Shown here: positions 15,838 through 24,330 of the stretch, piece by piece
Numbering within the stretch: the stretch's first letter is position 1
Layout of the letters: each line of letters starts with the position of its first letter
Assembly: GCF_037482845.1 (NCBI RefSeq)
Contig: NZ_JBBHJW010000007.1
Span: forward strand, 62,001 to 126,000
DNA: 64,000 nt
From: Paucibacter_B soli
GTDB taxonomy: Bacteria > Pseudomonadota > Gammaproteobacteria > Burkholderiales > Burkholderiaceae_C
Direction: 5' to 3'
Translations under genes and position numbers: made by a program
Notes under the pieces: generated by a model
Database searches by the model: none
What the model saw: the letters and a program-made list of their open reading frames with translations, nothing else
What the model was told of the DNA's origin: nothing

Positions 15838-18483
15838 TCAGAACTTGGCGCGCAGGCCGATGCTGTAGCGGGCGCCGTTCTCGTACACGCCGATCGGTAC
15901 GCCGTCGCTGGTGTTCTGCTTCACCACCGAGTTCGTCAGGTTCACGGCCGAGCCGAACAGCGCCAGCTTGGGCGTGATGTCCCAGTTGGCGCTGGCGTCC
16001 CACTGGCCGTAGGCGCTGTTGACCACCTGGCCGCCGTCCTGCAGGCCGCCGTAGGACTTGTCGCGGTAGTTGTACGAGACGCGCAGGCTGATGCCAGCCT
16101 TTTCGTAGTACAGCGCGGCATTGAGCTGGTTGCGCGAGTTGCCCACCACCTTCAGGCGCTGGCCATTGGGGGTGTTGCCGGCGGTGGCGTCCGTCAGGGT
16201 GTAGTTCATCAAGGTACCGAAGCCGGTCTTGCCGAAGGACTGCTGCCATTGCAGCTCCAGGCCCTTGATGTCGGCGCCGTTGTCGGCGTTGTGCGGGCGT
16301 GATACCTGCAGCTTGGCGCCGTTCACGGTTTCGGTCTCGCTGGTGGTGTAGACGAAGGTGTCGAGCTTCTTCACGAACACCGTCGCGGACAGCAGCGAGG
16401 CCTCGGCGAAGTACCACTCCACGCCCAGCTCGCCCTGGTTGGCATGCACCGGCTTGAGCAGCGGGTTGCCGGCGGTGGCCGAATTGCCCGTGCCGTTGAT
16501 CTCCACGGTGGCGCTGAGGTCGCTGTAGGTCTGGCGTGCCATCACCCGCGACAAGGCGCCGCGCAGATAGAGCTGGCGATTCAGCTCGTACACGCCATTG
16601 AAGCTGGGCAGCACATCGGTGTAGTTGTGCGAAATGCTGCCGATGCCATAGCCCGGCGTGCCGGCCACGCCCTGGTAGGCATCGGAGGTCTGCTTGGTCT
16701 TGACCAGGCGCAGGCCGAAGTCGCCACGCAGCGCGCCGCTGGCGTAGTCGGCCTTGGCATAGGCCGCATTCACCTTCTCGTTGATCTTGTAGTACTCGGA
16801 GGTCTTTTCCTTGTAGACCATGCCCTTGTCGTACATGTCGAAGACCTTCTGCACCATGGCATCGTCGACCCAGGCGTACTGGGTGAGCGAGCCGCCGGTG
16901 GCCGCCGCCTGGCTGAGCAGGGGCGAGGGGCCGCTGGACACGTCGGCCAGCGAGAAGGGCTGCCAGGCCGCCTTGCTGGTATCGAAGGTGCCGATGACGC
17001 GCTTGTTCTGCACCGTGTTGTCGCGCATCTTCACGCCCACCTTGAGGTCGGTGATGAAGGCGCCGTCGACGCTGTAGCTGAAGTCGGCCTGGGCGTAGTT
17101 TTCCTTGCTCTTCATCGTGCGCACCCAGTCGCGCGCGCCGCCCAGCGGGTTGCTCAGGGTCAGGCTGAGGGCCTTGGGGTCCAGCGGGTTGATGTCCAGG
17201 TACTTCCACTCGTAGGTGTCGGGGCCGAGATTGATGGCCACGCGCGAGTTGCCGCCGAAGGGCAGGTTGCGGTCATGCGCGCTGCCGCCCTCGGCCTGCG
17301 TCGAACCCGCCTGGCCGTGCAGCTTCCAGCGATCACCGGCGTAAGTGCCGTCCAGGTCCAGCACCTTGGAGCGGATGTAGGACTCGCGGAAGATGGGCTC
17401 GAAGGCCACCGCGCCGGGGCCCAGGGTGCCGCCCACCAGTTCCTTGCCGCCGTCCGAGGTGCCGATGAACTTGGGGTTCAGCGCATTCAGCTTGCCCGTG
17501 CCCGGGATGTCGTCCAGACCGCCGCCCATCCACAGGTAGTTCTGGTTGCTGTTGTTCATATGCATGTCCGAATTGAGGTAATTCAAGGACAGATCGGTCT
17601 GCTGGTTGGGCCGGAACTGCAGCCCCAGGTTGGTGGTGGTGCGCTCGCGGTCCTGGCGGAAGATGGCCGAGCCACCGCCCCAGGCCACATAGGTCTTGGG
17701 CGTGACGGCGCCGCTGCTCTGGTCGACGATGTCGTACTGGCAGTTGCAGGCGAAGTTCTCCAGGCCATCGCGGCGCATGGTGCGCTTTTGCTTGCTCAGC
17801 GAGAGCAGCGCGGCGAAGGTCTTGTCCTCGTTCTTCCAGTTGATCAGGCCGTTGAGCTGCGGATCGGTCTTGCCCGGCAGCTTGCTGTAGGTGGCCTCCA
17901 CCGAGGCTTGGGCCGTGAGCTGGTCCTTGAAGCTGAGCGGCTTGCGCGTCTTCACATTCACCAGGCCGCCGATGCTGCCTTCGTCCAGGTCGGCCGAGGG
18001 GCTCTTGTAGACATCCAGGCTGCCGATGATCTCCGAAGGCAGGATGTCGTAGTTGAAGCCGCGGCTCTGCTTGTCGTTCTTCCACCAATAGGCCGAGGCC
18101 ACGCCCTGGCCGTTCAGCTGGGTCATGTTGAGGTTCTTGTCGGTGCCGCGCACGAAGATGTCGCGCCCCTCGCCCCAGCTGCGGTCCACCGAGATGCCGG
18201 GAACGCGCTGCAAGGAGTCGGCCACGTTCTTGTCGGGGAACTTGCCGACGTCTTCGGCATTGATGCTGTCCACGATGTTCTGCGACTCGCGCTTTTCGTT
18301 GAGGCTCTTCATCAACGTGGCACGCACGCCGGTCACTTCCACCAGGTCGAGCTTGGCGCTGTCGCCCTTCTTGCCGGCCGCCGGCTCGGCATCCTGTGCC
18401 CAGCCCGCCGAGCATGCGGCCGAGCTCAGCAGCAGCGTGATCAGATGGGGCAGAAGTTTCTTCTGGAATTGAGGCTTGGCCAC
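15838..18483 (-). CDS. TonB-dependent receptor, Xanthomonas/Caulobacter type
   Basis: 881 residues. Signal peptide (to about residue 29, cleavage after GWA), then a plug beginning LDLVEVTGVRA with DSINAEDVGKFPDKNVADSLQRVPGISVDR, typical of carbohydrate-related TIGR01782 receptors. A 22-strand barrel follows and ends in Phe (LRAKF). Start is GTG with AGGAG nine bases upstream. Outer membrane uptake of an oligosaccharide or sugar is inferred from the family and from the FucP-like permease gene downstream. The barrel carries an unusual paired-Cys loop (ENFACNCQYD). Confidence 0.93.
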   Translation of the reverse strand: MAKPQFQKKLLPHLITLLLSSAACSAGWAQDAEPAAGKKGDSAKLDLVEVTGVRATLMKSLNEKRESQNIVDSINAEDVGKFPDKNVADSLQRVPGISVDRSWGEGRDIFVRGTDKNLNMTQLNGQGVASAYWWKNDKQSRGFNYDILPSEIIGSLDVYKSPSADLDEGSIGGLVNVKTRKPLSFKDQLTAQASVEATYSKLPGKTDPQLNGLINWKNEDKTFAALLSLSKQKRTMRRDGLENFACNCQYDIVDQSSGAVTPKTYVAWGGGSAIFRQDRERTTTNLGLQFRPNQQTDLSLNYLNSDMHMNNSNQNYLWMGGGLDDIPGTGKLNALNPKFIGTSDGGKELVGGTLGPGAVAFEPIFRESYIRSKVLDLDGTYAGDRWKLHGQAGSTQAEGGSAHDRNLPFGGNSRVAINLGPDTYEWKYLDINPLDPKALSLTLSNPLGGARDWVRTMKSKENYAQADFSYSVDGAFITDLKVGVKMRDNTVQNKRVIGTFDTSKAAWQPFSLADVSSGPSPLLSQAAATGGSLTQYAWVDDAMVQKVFDMYDKGMVYKEKTSEYYKINEKVNAAYAKADYASGALRGDFGLRLVKTKQTSDAYQGVAGTPGYGIGSISHNYTDVLPSFNGVYELNRQLYLRGALSRVMARQTYSDLSATVEINGTGNSATAGNPLLKPVHANQGELGVEWYFAEASLLSATVFVKKLDTFVYTTSETETVNGAKLQVSRPHNADNGADIKGLELQWQQSFGKTGFGTLMNYTLTDATAGNTPNGQRLKVVGNSRNQLNAALYYEKAGISLRVSYNYRDKSYGGLQDGGQVVNSAYGQWDASANWDITPKLALFGSAVNLTNSVVKQNTSDGVPIGVYENGARYSIGLRAKF

Positions 18484-18638
18484 GGGGATGCTCCTAGTTT
18501 GTCATTGGATGAGACGGTCCACGAACGGCCGCTGGCCGCTCGGTGCACGCAATCTAGCGGCCCCGGCCGCCTTTGGAGCGGCACGTTGCGCTTTGATGGA
18601 CTTCATTGCAGCCAAGTTACACAGGCACAAGCTGCGCA

Positions 18639-18684
18639 AGCAAAAAGAAAGCGCCCACCCCGGCCTTGCAGCCGGGGTGGGCGC
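18639..18684 (-). terminator. Rho-independent terminator of the aromatic catabolic operon
   Basis: Perfect 14-bp stem GCGCCCACCCCGGC / GCCGGGGTGGGCGC with a six-base loop, followed on the minus strand by TTTCTTTTTGC. It lies 16 bp after the fumarylacetoacetase stop codon and marks the end of that operon. Confidence 0.9.
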
Positions 18685-18699
18685 ATTGCAAATCGAGGC

Positions 18700-20019
18700 T
18701 TATCGCTGAGGCGCCGGCGTGACCGTGCCCGTGCAATCGCCAAAGCCGATGCGGCGCGCGCCATCCCTGAGGGCGTAGCCGCGCAGCGTCACCGCATCGC
18801 CGTCGAGCAGGAAGGTCCGGCTCTCGCCGTTGGGCAGGGTGATGGCCTGCTTGCCGCCCAGCGAGAGCTCCAGCAGCGAGCCGCCCTCCTCGGCCGCCGG
18901 GCCCGACTGCGTGCCGGTGCCCAGCAGGTCGCCGGGCTGCAGATTGCAGCCGTTGCTGGCGTGGTGGGTGAGCATCTGCGCCAGCGTCCAGTAGGCGTGC
19001 TTGAAGTTGCTGCGCATCAGCCTTGTGGGGGCCAGGTCTTGCGCGCGCATCGACTCGGTCTGCAGCCACACCTCCAGCTCGATCTCGTAGCCGCCCTCGG
19101 CGCGATTCGCCGGCGAGTCCAGATAGGGCAGCGGCTGCGGGTCGCTCGCGGGGTGGGCGAAGGGGATGCGGAAGGGCTCCAGCGCCTCCATCGTGACGAT
19201 CCAGGGCGAGATCGTGGTGGCGAAGTTCTTGGCCAGGAAGGGGCCCAGGGGCTGGTACTCCCAGCCCTGCATATCGCGCGCCGACCAGTCGTTCAGCAGG
19301 GTCACGCCGAACATATGCTGCTCGACCTCGGCCATGGGAATGGGCTCGCCCAGTTCGTTGCCGCCGGCCACGAACAGACCCAGCTCCAGCTCATAGTCCA
19401 GGCGCTTGCTGGCGGCCTGCACCGGGGCCTCGGCACCGGGCGCCATCAGCTGGCCCAAGGGGCGGCGCACCGTGGCGCCGCTCACGCCGATGGAGGAGCT
19501 GCGGCCGTGGTAGCCGATAGGCACCCATTTGTAGTTGGGCAGCAGCGGGTTGTCGGGCCGGAACAGCTTGCCCACCGTGGTGGCGTGGTGGATGCCGGTA
19601 TAGAAATCGGTGTAGTCGCCGATGCGGCAGGGCAGCGCCATCTGCGCGGCGGCCTGCGCCAACAGGCAGGGGCGCAGCGCCGCCTCCTGCTTGCTGCCGG
19701 CCTGCAGAGCCAGGAACAGGGCCTGGCGCAGGGCACGGCGTTGCGCCTGCGGCTGCGCCATGAAGCTGTTCAGATCGCCGTCGGCCAGCGCTTGCAGCAG
19801 CACCTGCTCGGCGCTGCTCCAACGGCCCGCGGCCGCGGCCAGCCGCAGGTCCAGGATCTGGTCGCCGATGGCCACGCCGACGCGGGCAGCCGCGTCGCTG
19901 CCGGCGCGCCGGAACAGGCCATAGGGCAGGTTCTGAATCGGGAAGTCGGTGTCGGCCGTATTGGCGCTGGCCACCCAGCTCTGTGCGGCCGGGTCATGGG
20001 TGAAGTCGAGTTGGCTCAT
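18700..20019 (-). CDS. fahA: Fumarylacetoacetase
   Basis: Hydrolyses fumarylacetoacetate to fumarate and acetoacetate, the last step of the homogentisate pathway. 439 residues, full length for the family. N-terminal SH3-like FAH_N domain to about 120, then the catalytic FAH domain with DYTDFYTGIHHATTVGK, YHGRSSSI, and the metal-site segments DYELELG and NDWSARDMQ. It is the last gene of the five-gene operon. The usual partner, homogentisate 1,2-dioxygenase, is absent from the window, so the natural substrate may be a related ring-cleavage product. Confidence 0.92.
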   Translation of the reverse strand: MSQLDFTHDPAAQSWVASANTADTDFPIQNLPYGLFRRAGSDAAARVGVAIGDQILDLRLAAAAGRWSSAEQVLLQALADGDLNSFMAQPQAQRRALRQALFLALQAGSKQEAALRPCLLAQAAAQMALPCRIGDYTDFYTGIHHATTVGKLFRPDNPLLPNYKWVPIGYHGRSSSIGVSGATVRRPLGQLMAPGAEAPVQAASKRLDYELELGLFVAGGNELGEPIPMAEVEQHMFGVTLLNDWSARDMQGWEYQPLGPFLAKNFATTISPWIVTMEALEPFRIPFAHPASDPQPLPYLDSPANRAEGGYEIELEVWLQTESMRAQDLAPTRLMRSNFKHAYWTLAQMLTHHASNGCNLQPGDLLGTGTQSGPAAEEGGSLLELSLGGKQAITLPNGESRTFLLDGDAVTLRGYALRDGARRIGFGDCTGTVTPAPQR

Positions 20020-20032
20020 GGGCTCGTAGTTG

Positions 20033-20233
20033 TCAGTTCAAGGTATTGCTGCGCGCCAGCGCCAGGGCCTCGGCCAGCACGGCGCGGTCGCCCACCTGGT
20101 TGGCCAGGATCAGCACCAGCTTGGCCAGCAGCATCTCGGCCTGCTCGTCGCTGAGATCGCGCTGGGCATGGATCAGTTGCTCGTAGAAGCCGTCGGGGTC
20201 GGGGATATTGGGAGAGCGGATCAGTTGGTTCAT
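20033..20233 (-). CDS. DUF2783 small protein
   Basis: 66 residues, acidic and helical. Pattern PDPDGFYEQLIHAQRDLSDEQAE, then AKLVLILANQVGD, matching DUF2783 as I know it. DUF2783 genes are typically found between an FAD monooxygenase and fumarylacetoacetase-type genes, as here. Function unknown; a small accessory subunit of the monooxygenase is an inference. Spacing is 13 bp to fahA and 17 bp to the monooxygenase gene. Confidence 0.8.
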   Translation of the reverse strand: MNQLIRSPNIPDPDGFYEQLIHAQRDLSDEQAEMLLAKLVLILANQVGDRAVLAEALALARSNTLN

Positions 20234-20250
20234 CGTCGTCACTCCGGCGT

Positions 20251-21852
20251 TCAGTGAATGGCGAGGGCGCGGCGCAGCGCGGCCTGCAGCTTGGCGGCGT
20301 CGAAACCACGCCAGCGCGCGGCCACATGCTGGTCGGGGCGTATCAGGTAGAGCGTGCCGGGCCGGCCATCGTAGCGCTGGGCCAGCACGCCCTCGCTGTC
20401 GATCAGGTCGCGGCCGATCTCCAGCACGCTCAGTCCCTCGACGGCCGGCGCCGGCCCGAAGCTCAGCAGCACAAAGCCATGACCCAGGTGCTTGAGCAGC
20501 CAGTCCGGCTGGCCGGCACGGTTGTGCACCGGCGCGTCGGCGCATGGGCTGCCGGGCTTCATGCGGCCATGGAACAGCTCCTCGTCAGGCGTGTTGAGCG
20601 AGGAGTTCAGGTAGGGCGTGGGCGTGGAGAGCCGGCCGCTGTTGACCAGCGGGCGCGCGAACGCCTCGGTGCGCGCCAGTTCCAGCACCGCGTTGCGCAG
20701 GCGCAGCGAGCTGCGGCTCTTGGGCGTGATGAAGTCGGTGGCGCGGGTGGAGTTCAGGAGGTTGTCGTCGGCCGCAAAGGCGCGCTCCTCGTGGTAGCTG
20801 TCCAGCAGATGCTCGGGCGCGCGGCCGCTCAGCACCGCTTGCAGCTTCCAGGCCAGGTTGTCGGCATCCTGCACGCCGGTGTTGGCACCGCGCGCGCCGA
20901 AGGGCGAGACCTGGTGCGCGGCATCGCCGGCAAACAGCACGCGGCCATGGCGGAAGCGGTCGATGCGCCGGCAGGCGAACTGGTAGACCGAGACCCACTC
21001 CAGCTCGAACTCGACCTGCGGCCCCAGCATGGCCTGGATGCGCGGGATCACCTTCTCGGGCTTCTTCTCCTCGTTGGGATCGGCGCCCCAGCCGAGCTGG
21101 AAGTCGATGCGCCAGACCCCATCGCATTGCTTGTGCAGCAGCACCGACTGACCGCGATGGAAGGGCGGGTCGAACCAGAACCAGCGCTCGGTGGGGAAGT
21201 TGGCGTCCTTGATGATCACATCGGCGATCAGGAAGCGATCCTGAAAGGCCTGGCCGGTGAACTCGGCACCAACCATACGGCGCGTGTCGCTGTTCGCGCC
21301 GTCGCAGGCCACCACCCAGTCGGCCATGCTGTGGAACACGCCGTCGGGCGTCTCGATGGTGAGGCGCACGCCCTCGGTATCCTGCTCCAGGCTCAAGAGG
21401 CGATGCTTCCAGCGCAGCTCGATCAGCGGCGAGGCTTCGCAGGCCGCCACCAGCTTTTCCTCCAGGTGGTACTGCTGCAGATTGATCATGGCCGGCATCT
21501 GGTGTTTCGCCTCGGGCAGCAGGTCGAACTGGTAGGCCAGCTCGTCGCGGAAGAACACCTTGCCGACCTGCCAGCGCACGCCCTGCTCCACCAGGCCGGC
21601 ACCCACGCCCAGGCGGTCCCAGATTTCGAGCGGGCGCTTGGCGTAGCAGACCGCGCGCGAGCCGATGCTGACGCTGTTGTTGTCGTCCAGCAGCACGCAG
21701 CGCAGGCCGCGCGCGGCGCAGTCCAGCGCCAGGGTCAGGCCGATGGGCCCGGCGCCGACGATCAGCACCGCATGGCGCTGCGGCTCGCCGCTGCGCTGCT
21801 CATCGCTCTGGCGGTAGGCGTACTCGGGATAGGTATAGGTCTTCATCAGCAT
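20251..21852 (-). CDS. FAD-dependent aromatic monooxygenase (MhpA/PheA-like)
   Basis: 533 residues. Rossmann motif VGAGPIGLTLA near residues 32-42, the DG-type segment ACDGANSDTRR near 185, and the second FAD motif RVLFAGDAAHQVSPFGARGANTG near 310. The C-terminal thioredoxin-like domain is degenerate. This is a group A flavin monooxygenase of the 3-(3-hydroxyphenyl)propionate hydroxylase type, which adds a hydroxyl to an aromatic ring using NAD(P)H and O2. I chose ATG 21852 (MLMKTY) because AGGAG lies about seven bases upstream. Its place in the operon suggests it prepares a ring for cleavage. Substrate unknown. Confidence 0.88.
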   Translation of the reverse strand: MLMKTYTYPEYAYRQSDEQRSGEPQRHAVLIVGAGPIGLTLALDCAARGLRCVLLDDNNSVSIGSRAVCYAKRPLEIWDRLGVGAGLVEQGVRWQVGKVFFRDELAYQFDLLPEAKHQMPAMINLQQYHLEEKLVAACEASPLIELRWKHRLLSLEQDTEGVRLTIETPDGVFHSMADWVVACDGANSDTRRMVGAEFTGQAFQDRFLIADVIIKDANFPTERWFWFDPPFHRGQSVLLHKQCDGVWRIDFQLGWGADPNEEKKPEKVIPRIQAMLGPQVEFELEWVSVYQFACRRIDRFRHGRVLFAGDAAHQVSPFGARGANTGVQDADNLAWKLQAVLSGRAPEHLLDSYHEERAFAADDNLLNSTRATDFITPKSRSSLRLRNAVLELARTEAFARPLVNSGRLSTPTPYLNSSLNTPDEELFHGRMKPGSPCADAPVHNRAGQPDWLLKHLGHGFVLLSFGPAPAVEGLSVLEIGRDLIDSEGVLAQRYDGRPGTLYLIRPDQHVAARWRGFDAAKLQAALRRALAIH

Positions 21853-21889
21853 GGCCGTCTCCTGCCCTTTCTGTCAGTCAGTCACTCAC

Positions 21890-22435
21890 TCAACGGGGTT
21901 GCGCGAATTCCTTGTCGTGCATCCAGGCTGCATGCTTGGGCGCCTTCTTGGTGGCGGCCCATTCGTTGAGCATGTCCCATTTGCAGGCGTCCAGCGCCTG
22001 GTACATCGCCGGCGTGCCCACATCGGCCGCCAGTTCGACGCGGTGGCCGTTGGGATCGAAGAAGTAGATGCTCTTGAAGATGGTGTGGTCGGTGATGCCT
22101 ATCACCTCGATGCCCTCGGCCTGCAGGCGTGCCTTGGCCTCTTCCAGCTCGGCCACGCTGCCCACCTTGAAGGCGATGTGCTGCACCCATTCGGGCGTGT
22201 TGCTGTCGCGACCCATCTCGGGCGAGTTGGGCAGCTCGAAGAAGGCCAGGATGTTGCCATTGCCCGCATCCATGAAGAGATGCATATAGGGGTCGGGCGC
22301 GTGGGTCGAGGGCACCTTGTCCTCGGCGATGGCGAGCACGAACTCCATGCCCAGGTGCTTGCGGTACCACTCGACGGTGGTCTTGGCGTCCTTGCAGCGG
22401 TAGGCGACGTGGTGAATGCGTTCGATCTTTGTCAT
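21890..22435 (-). CDS. VOC family metalloprotein (glyoxalase or extradiol dioxygenase type)
   Basis: 181 residues with two beta-alpha-beta-beta-beta modules. Candidate metal ligands are H8 or H9 (RIHHVAY), E67 (FFELP), H86 (QHIAF) and E134 (DPNGHRVEL). His-Glu-His-Glu fits glyoxalase I-like isomerases. The His-His-Glu subset (strand 1, strand 5, strand 8) also fits type I extradiol dioxygenases, and YFFDPNGHRVEL resembles their last strand. The extra C-terminal 45 residues are helical. It could therefore be the ring-cleaving step missing from this operon, or a glyoxalase-like detoxifier. Only 3 bp separate it from the MBL gene. Confidence 0.85.
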   Translation of the reverse strand: MTKIERIHHVAYRCKDAKTTVEWYRKHLGMEFVLAIAEDKVPSTHAPDPYMHLFMDAGNGNILAFFELPNSPEMGRDSNTPEWVQHIAFKVGSVAELEEAKARLQAEGIEVIGITDHTIFKSIYFFDPNGHRVELAADVGTPAMYQALDACKWDMLNEWAATKKAPKHAAWMHDKEFAQPR

Positions 22436-22438
22436 GGC

Positions 22439-23398
22439 TCAGTTCCCTTCTAATGCTTGCCACATGGCGATATCGCGCTCGGCGGTCCAGATCCGTGGGT
22501 CCGGATACTGGGTGGCCTCGTCGTAGGCGCGGGTGACGTCAAACGGCATGCAGTGGGCAAAGATCACCCACTGGCCGTACTTGGGTGCGAGACGCTCATA
22601 GGTTTCGCGGTACACGCTCTTGAGGTCACGGCCTGCGCTGGCGCCGGCCTTGACGCTTTCATAGAGTTCGCTCACGAAGGCGCGCGTTCCGGCCAGTCCG
22701 GCGGCCACCTGCGCGGGGTTTTGCAGCGCGGCACCGCGGCCGGGCACGAGCTTTTCGGGCCTGAGCGCGGCGATCCTGTCCAGGGTCTGCGGCCAGTCCT
22801 GAAAATAGGCGTCGCCCGCATAGGGCGTGGCGTCGAACTCGACCAGATCGCCCGAGAACAGCACCTTGTCCTGCGGCAGCCAGACCACCGTGTCGCCCTT
22901 GGTATGGCCGCGGCCGAGTTGCAGGATCTGCACCTCCAGCTTGCCCAGCCACAGCGTCATCTTGTTTTGGAAGGTGAGCGTGGGCCAGGTCATGCCCGGC
23001 GGCACCGATTCGACATTCTGGAACAGGCGCGGGAAGCGGCCGATCTCGCTGGCCTTGTCCTGCTCGCCGCGCTCGACGATGAGGTCGTAGGTGTCCTGGC
23101 TGGCGATGATGTGTTCCGGCTGGTAGGCCGAGGCCCCCAGCACCCGCACCGCGTGGTAGTGGCTCAAGAGCACGTACTTGATGGGCTTGTCGGTCACCTC
23201 GCGGATGCGCCGAATCACGTCCTGGGCCATCACCGGGGTTGCCTGCGTGTCGATCACCATCACCGCGTCGTCACCGATCACGATGCCGGTGTTGGGATCT
23301 CCCTCGGCCGTGTAGGCATAGGCATGGTCGGAGAGGCGATCAAAGCTGACACGCTTCACTTCCAGATCGGCCTGGGAGGCAAAGGTCTTGGTACTCAT
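22439..23398 (-). CDS. Metallo-beta-lactamase-fold protein with altered metal motif
   Basis: 319 residues. MBL fold with strand GIVIGDDAVMVIDTQ, and later motifs RGHTKGDT (His) and LFSGDLVEFDA (Asp). The HxHxDH motif reads HYHAVR: the first two His are kept but the Asp-His that binds the second metal is replaced by Val-Arg. It may bind one metal or act differently from hydrolytic MBL enzymes. First gene of the aromatic operon. I chose the ATG at 23398; an upstream in-frame TTG at 23416 lies inside the likely ribosome site GAGGAAA. Confidence 0.83.
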   Translation of the reverse strand: MSTKTFASQADLEVKRVSFDRLSDHAYAYTAEGDPNTGIVIGDDAVMVIDTQATPVMAQDVIRRIREVTDKPIKYVLLSHYHAVRVLGASAYQPEHIIASQDTYDLIVERGEQDKASEIGRFPRLFQNVESVPPGMTWPTLTFQNKMTLWLGKLEVQILQLGRGHTKGDTVVWLPQDKVLFSGDLVEFDATPYAGDAYFQDWPQTLDRIAALRPEKLVPGRGAALQNPAQVAAGLAGTRAFVSELYESVKAGASAGRDLKSVYRETYERLAPKYGQWVIFAHCMPFDVTRAYDEATQYPDPRIWTAERDIAMWQALEGN

Positions 23399-23434
23399 GA
23401 GACTGGCTTTCCTCAAATGGGGCGGCTACATTTC

Positions 23435-23499
23435 GTCATACGCAAATGCATTCACCTATGACAAACAACAGGGCTTGATCTTAGTTAGGCCGTTTGTTA
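23435..23499 (-). promoter_or_regulatory. Promoter and candidate IclR operator of the aromatic operon
   Basis: On the minus strand -35 TTGTCA (23464-23459) and -10 TATGAC (23440-23435) are separated by 18 bp and precede the MBL gene. The -35 overlaps an imperfect inverted repeat, TGACAAAC (23459-23466) and GTTTGTTA (23492-23499), with seven of eight pairs matching. It lies between the divergent IclR gene and the operon, which is where an IclR-type regulator would act. Promoter and operator are predictions. Confidence 0.45.
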
Positions 23500-23532
23500 A
23501 TGTCTAATTGATTGTTTTAGGTATAAACCCGC

Positions 23533-24324
23533 ATGCCCGATAGCCAGAGCCTTGACGAAGACGCCCCCGCCGCCGAGCGCGGCCCGCGTGGCATCCAAAG
23601 CGTGGAGGTCGGCGGCGCGCTCTTGATTGCCCTGGCCCATCTGGGCCGGCCCCTGGCGCTGAAGGACCTGGCGCGCGAGGCCGGCATGCCGCCGGCCAAG
23701 GCCCATCCCTATTTGGTGAGCTTCATCAAGCTGGGCCTGGTCGAGCAGGAGGCCGGCAGCGGCCGCTACGGCCTGGGGCCGCTGGCGCTGCAGCTGGGCC
23801 TGATCAGCCTGCAGCAATACGACCCGGTGCGCCTGGCCACGCCGCGCGTGGAAGAGCTGGCCCAGGCGTTGGATGTGACGGTGGCGATCGCCGTGTGGGG
23901 CAACCGCGGCCCCACCATCGTGCGCGTGGCCGAGGCACCCAGCCCGGTGCATGTGAGCATGCGCCATGGCACGGTGATGAGCATGCGCGGCACCGCCTCG
24001 GGTCGGCTGTTCGCGGCCTTTCTGCCGCGCGAGCAGGTGCTGGAGGCGCTGGCCCGCGAGGGCGGGCCAGCGAAGTTCGATCCCGAACTGCAGTCCCACC
24101 TGGACCGGGCGCGCGCACTGGGCATCGCCAGCTCACGCGACGGCGTGGTGGCGGGCGTCTCGGCCCTGGCTGCGCCGGTGTTCGACGATCAGGGCCGCAT
24201 GGTGCTGAGCATCACCGCGATCGGGCCCAGCAGCGGGTTTGAGTTGGCGGAGAACGGTGCGATGGCTCAGGCGCTCAAGCGCACCGGCGGCGAGCTGTCG
24301 CGCCAGCTGGGCTGGCGCGGCTGA
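23533..24324 (+). CDS. IclR family transcriptional regulator
   Basis: 263 residues. N-terminal winged helix-turn-helix (SVEVGGALLIALA, ALKDLAREAGMPPAKAHPYL), then the IclR effector-binding GAF-like domain from about residue 95. IclR proteins commonly control aromatic and acetate catabolism. It is divergent from the five-gene aromatic operon with 134 bp between them, so it is the likely regulator of that operon and of itself. A TATAAA sequence lies only five bases before the ATG. Confidence 0.92.
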   Translation: MPDSQSLDEDAPAAERGPRGIQSVEVGGALLIALAHLGRPLALKDLAREAGMPPAKAHPYLVSFIKLGLVEQEAGSGRYGLGPLALQLGLISLQQYDPVRLATPRVEELAQALDVTVAIAVWGNRGPTIVRVAEAPSPVHVSMRHGTVMSMRGTASGRLFAAFLPREQVLEALAREGGPAKFDPELQSHLDRARALGIASSRDGVVAGVSALAAPVFDDQGRMVLSITAIGPSSGFELAENGAMAQALKRTGGELSRQLGWRG

Positions 24325-24330
24325 CGCGCC

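Noticed and set aside
16444..20154. An antisense open frame of 1236 codons across the TonB receptor and fumarylacetoacetase genes
   Set aside because: It is a shadow of two well-supported genes on the other strand and has no recognisable domains. The codon use follows from the real frame.
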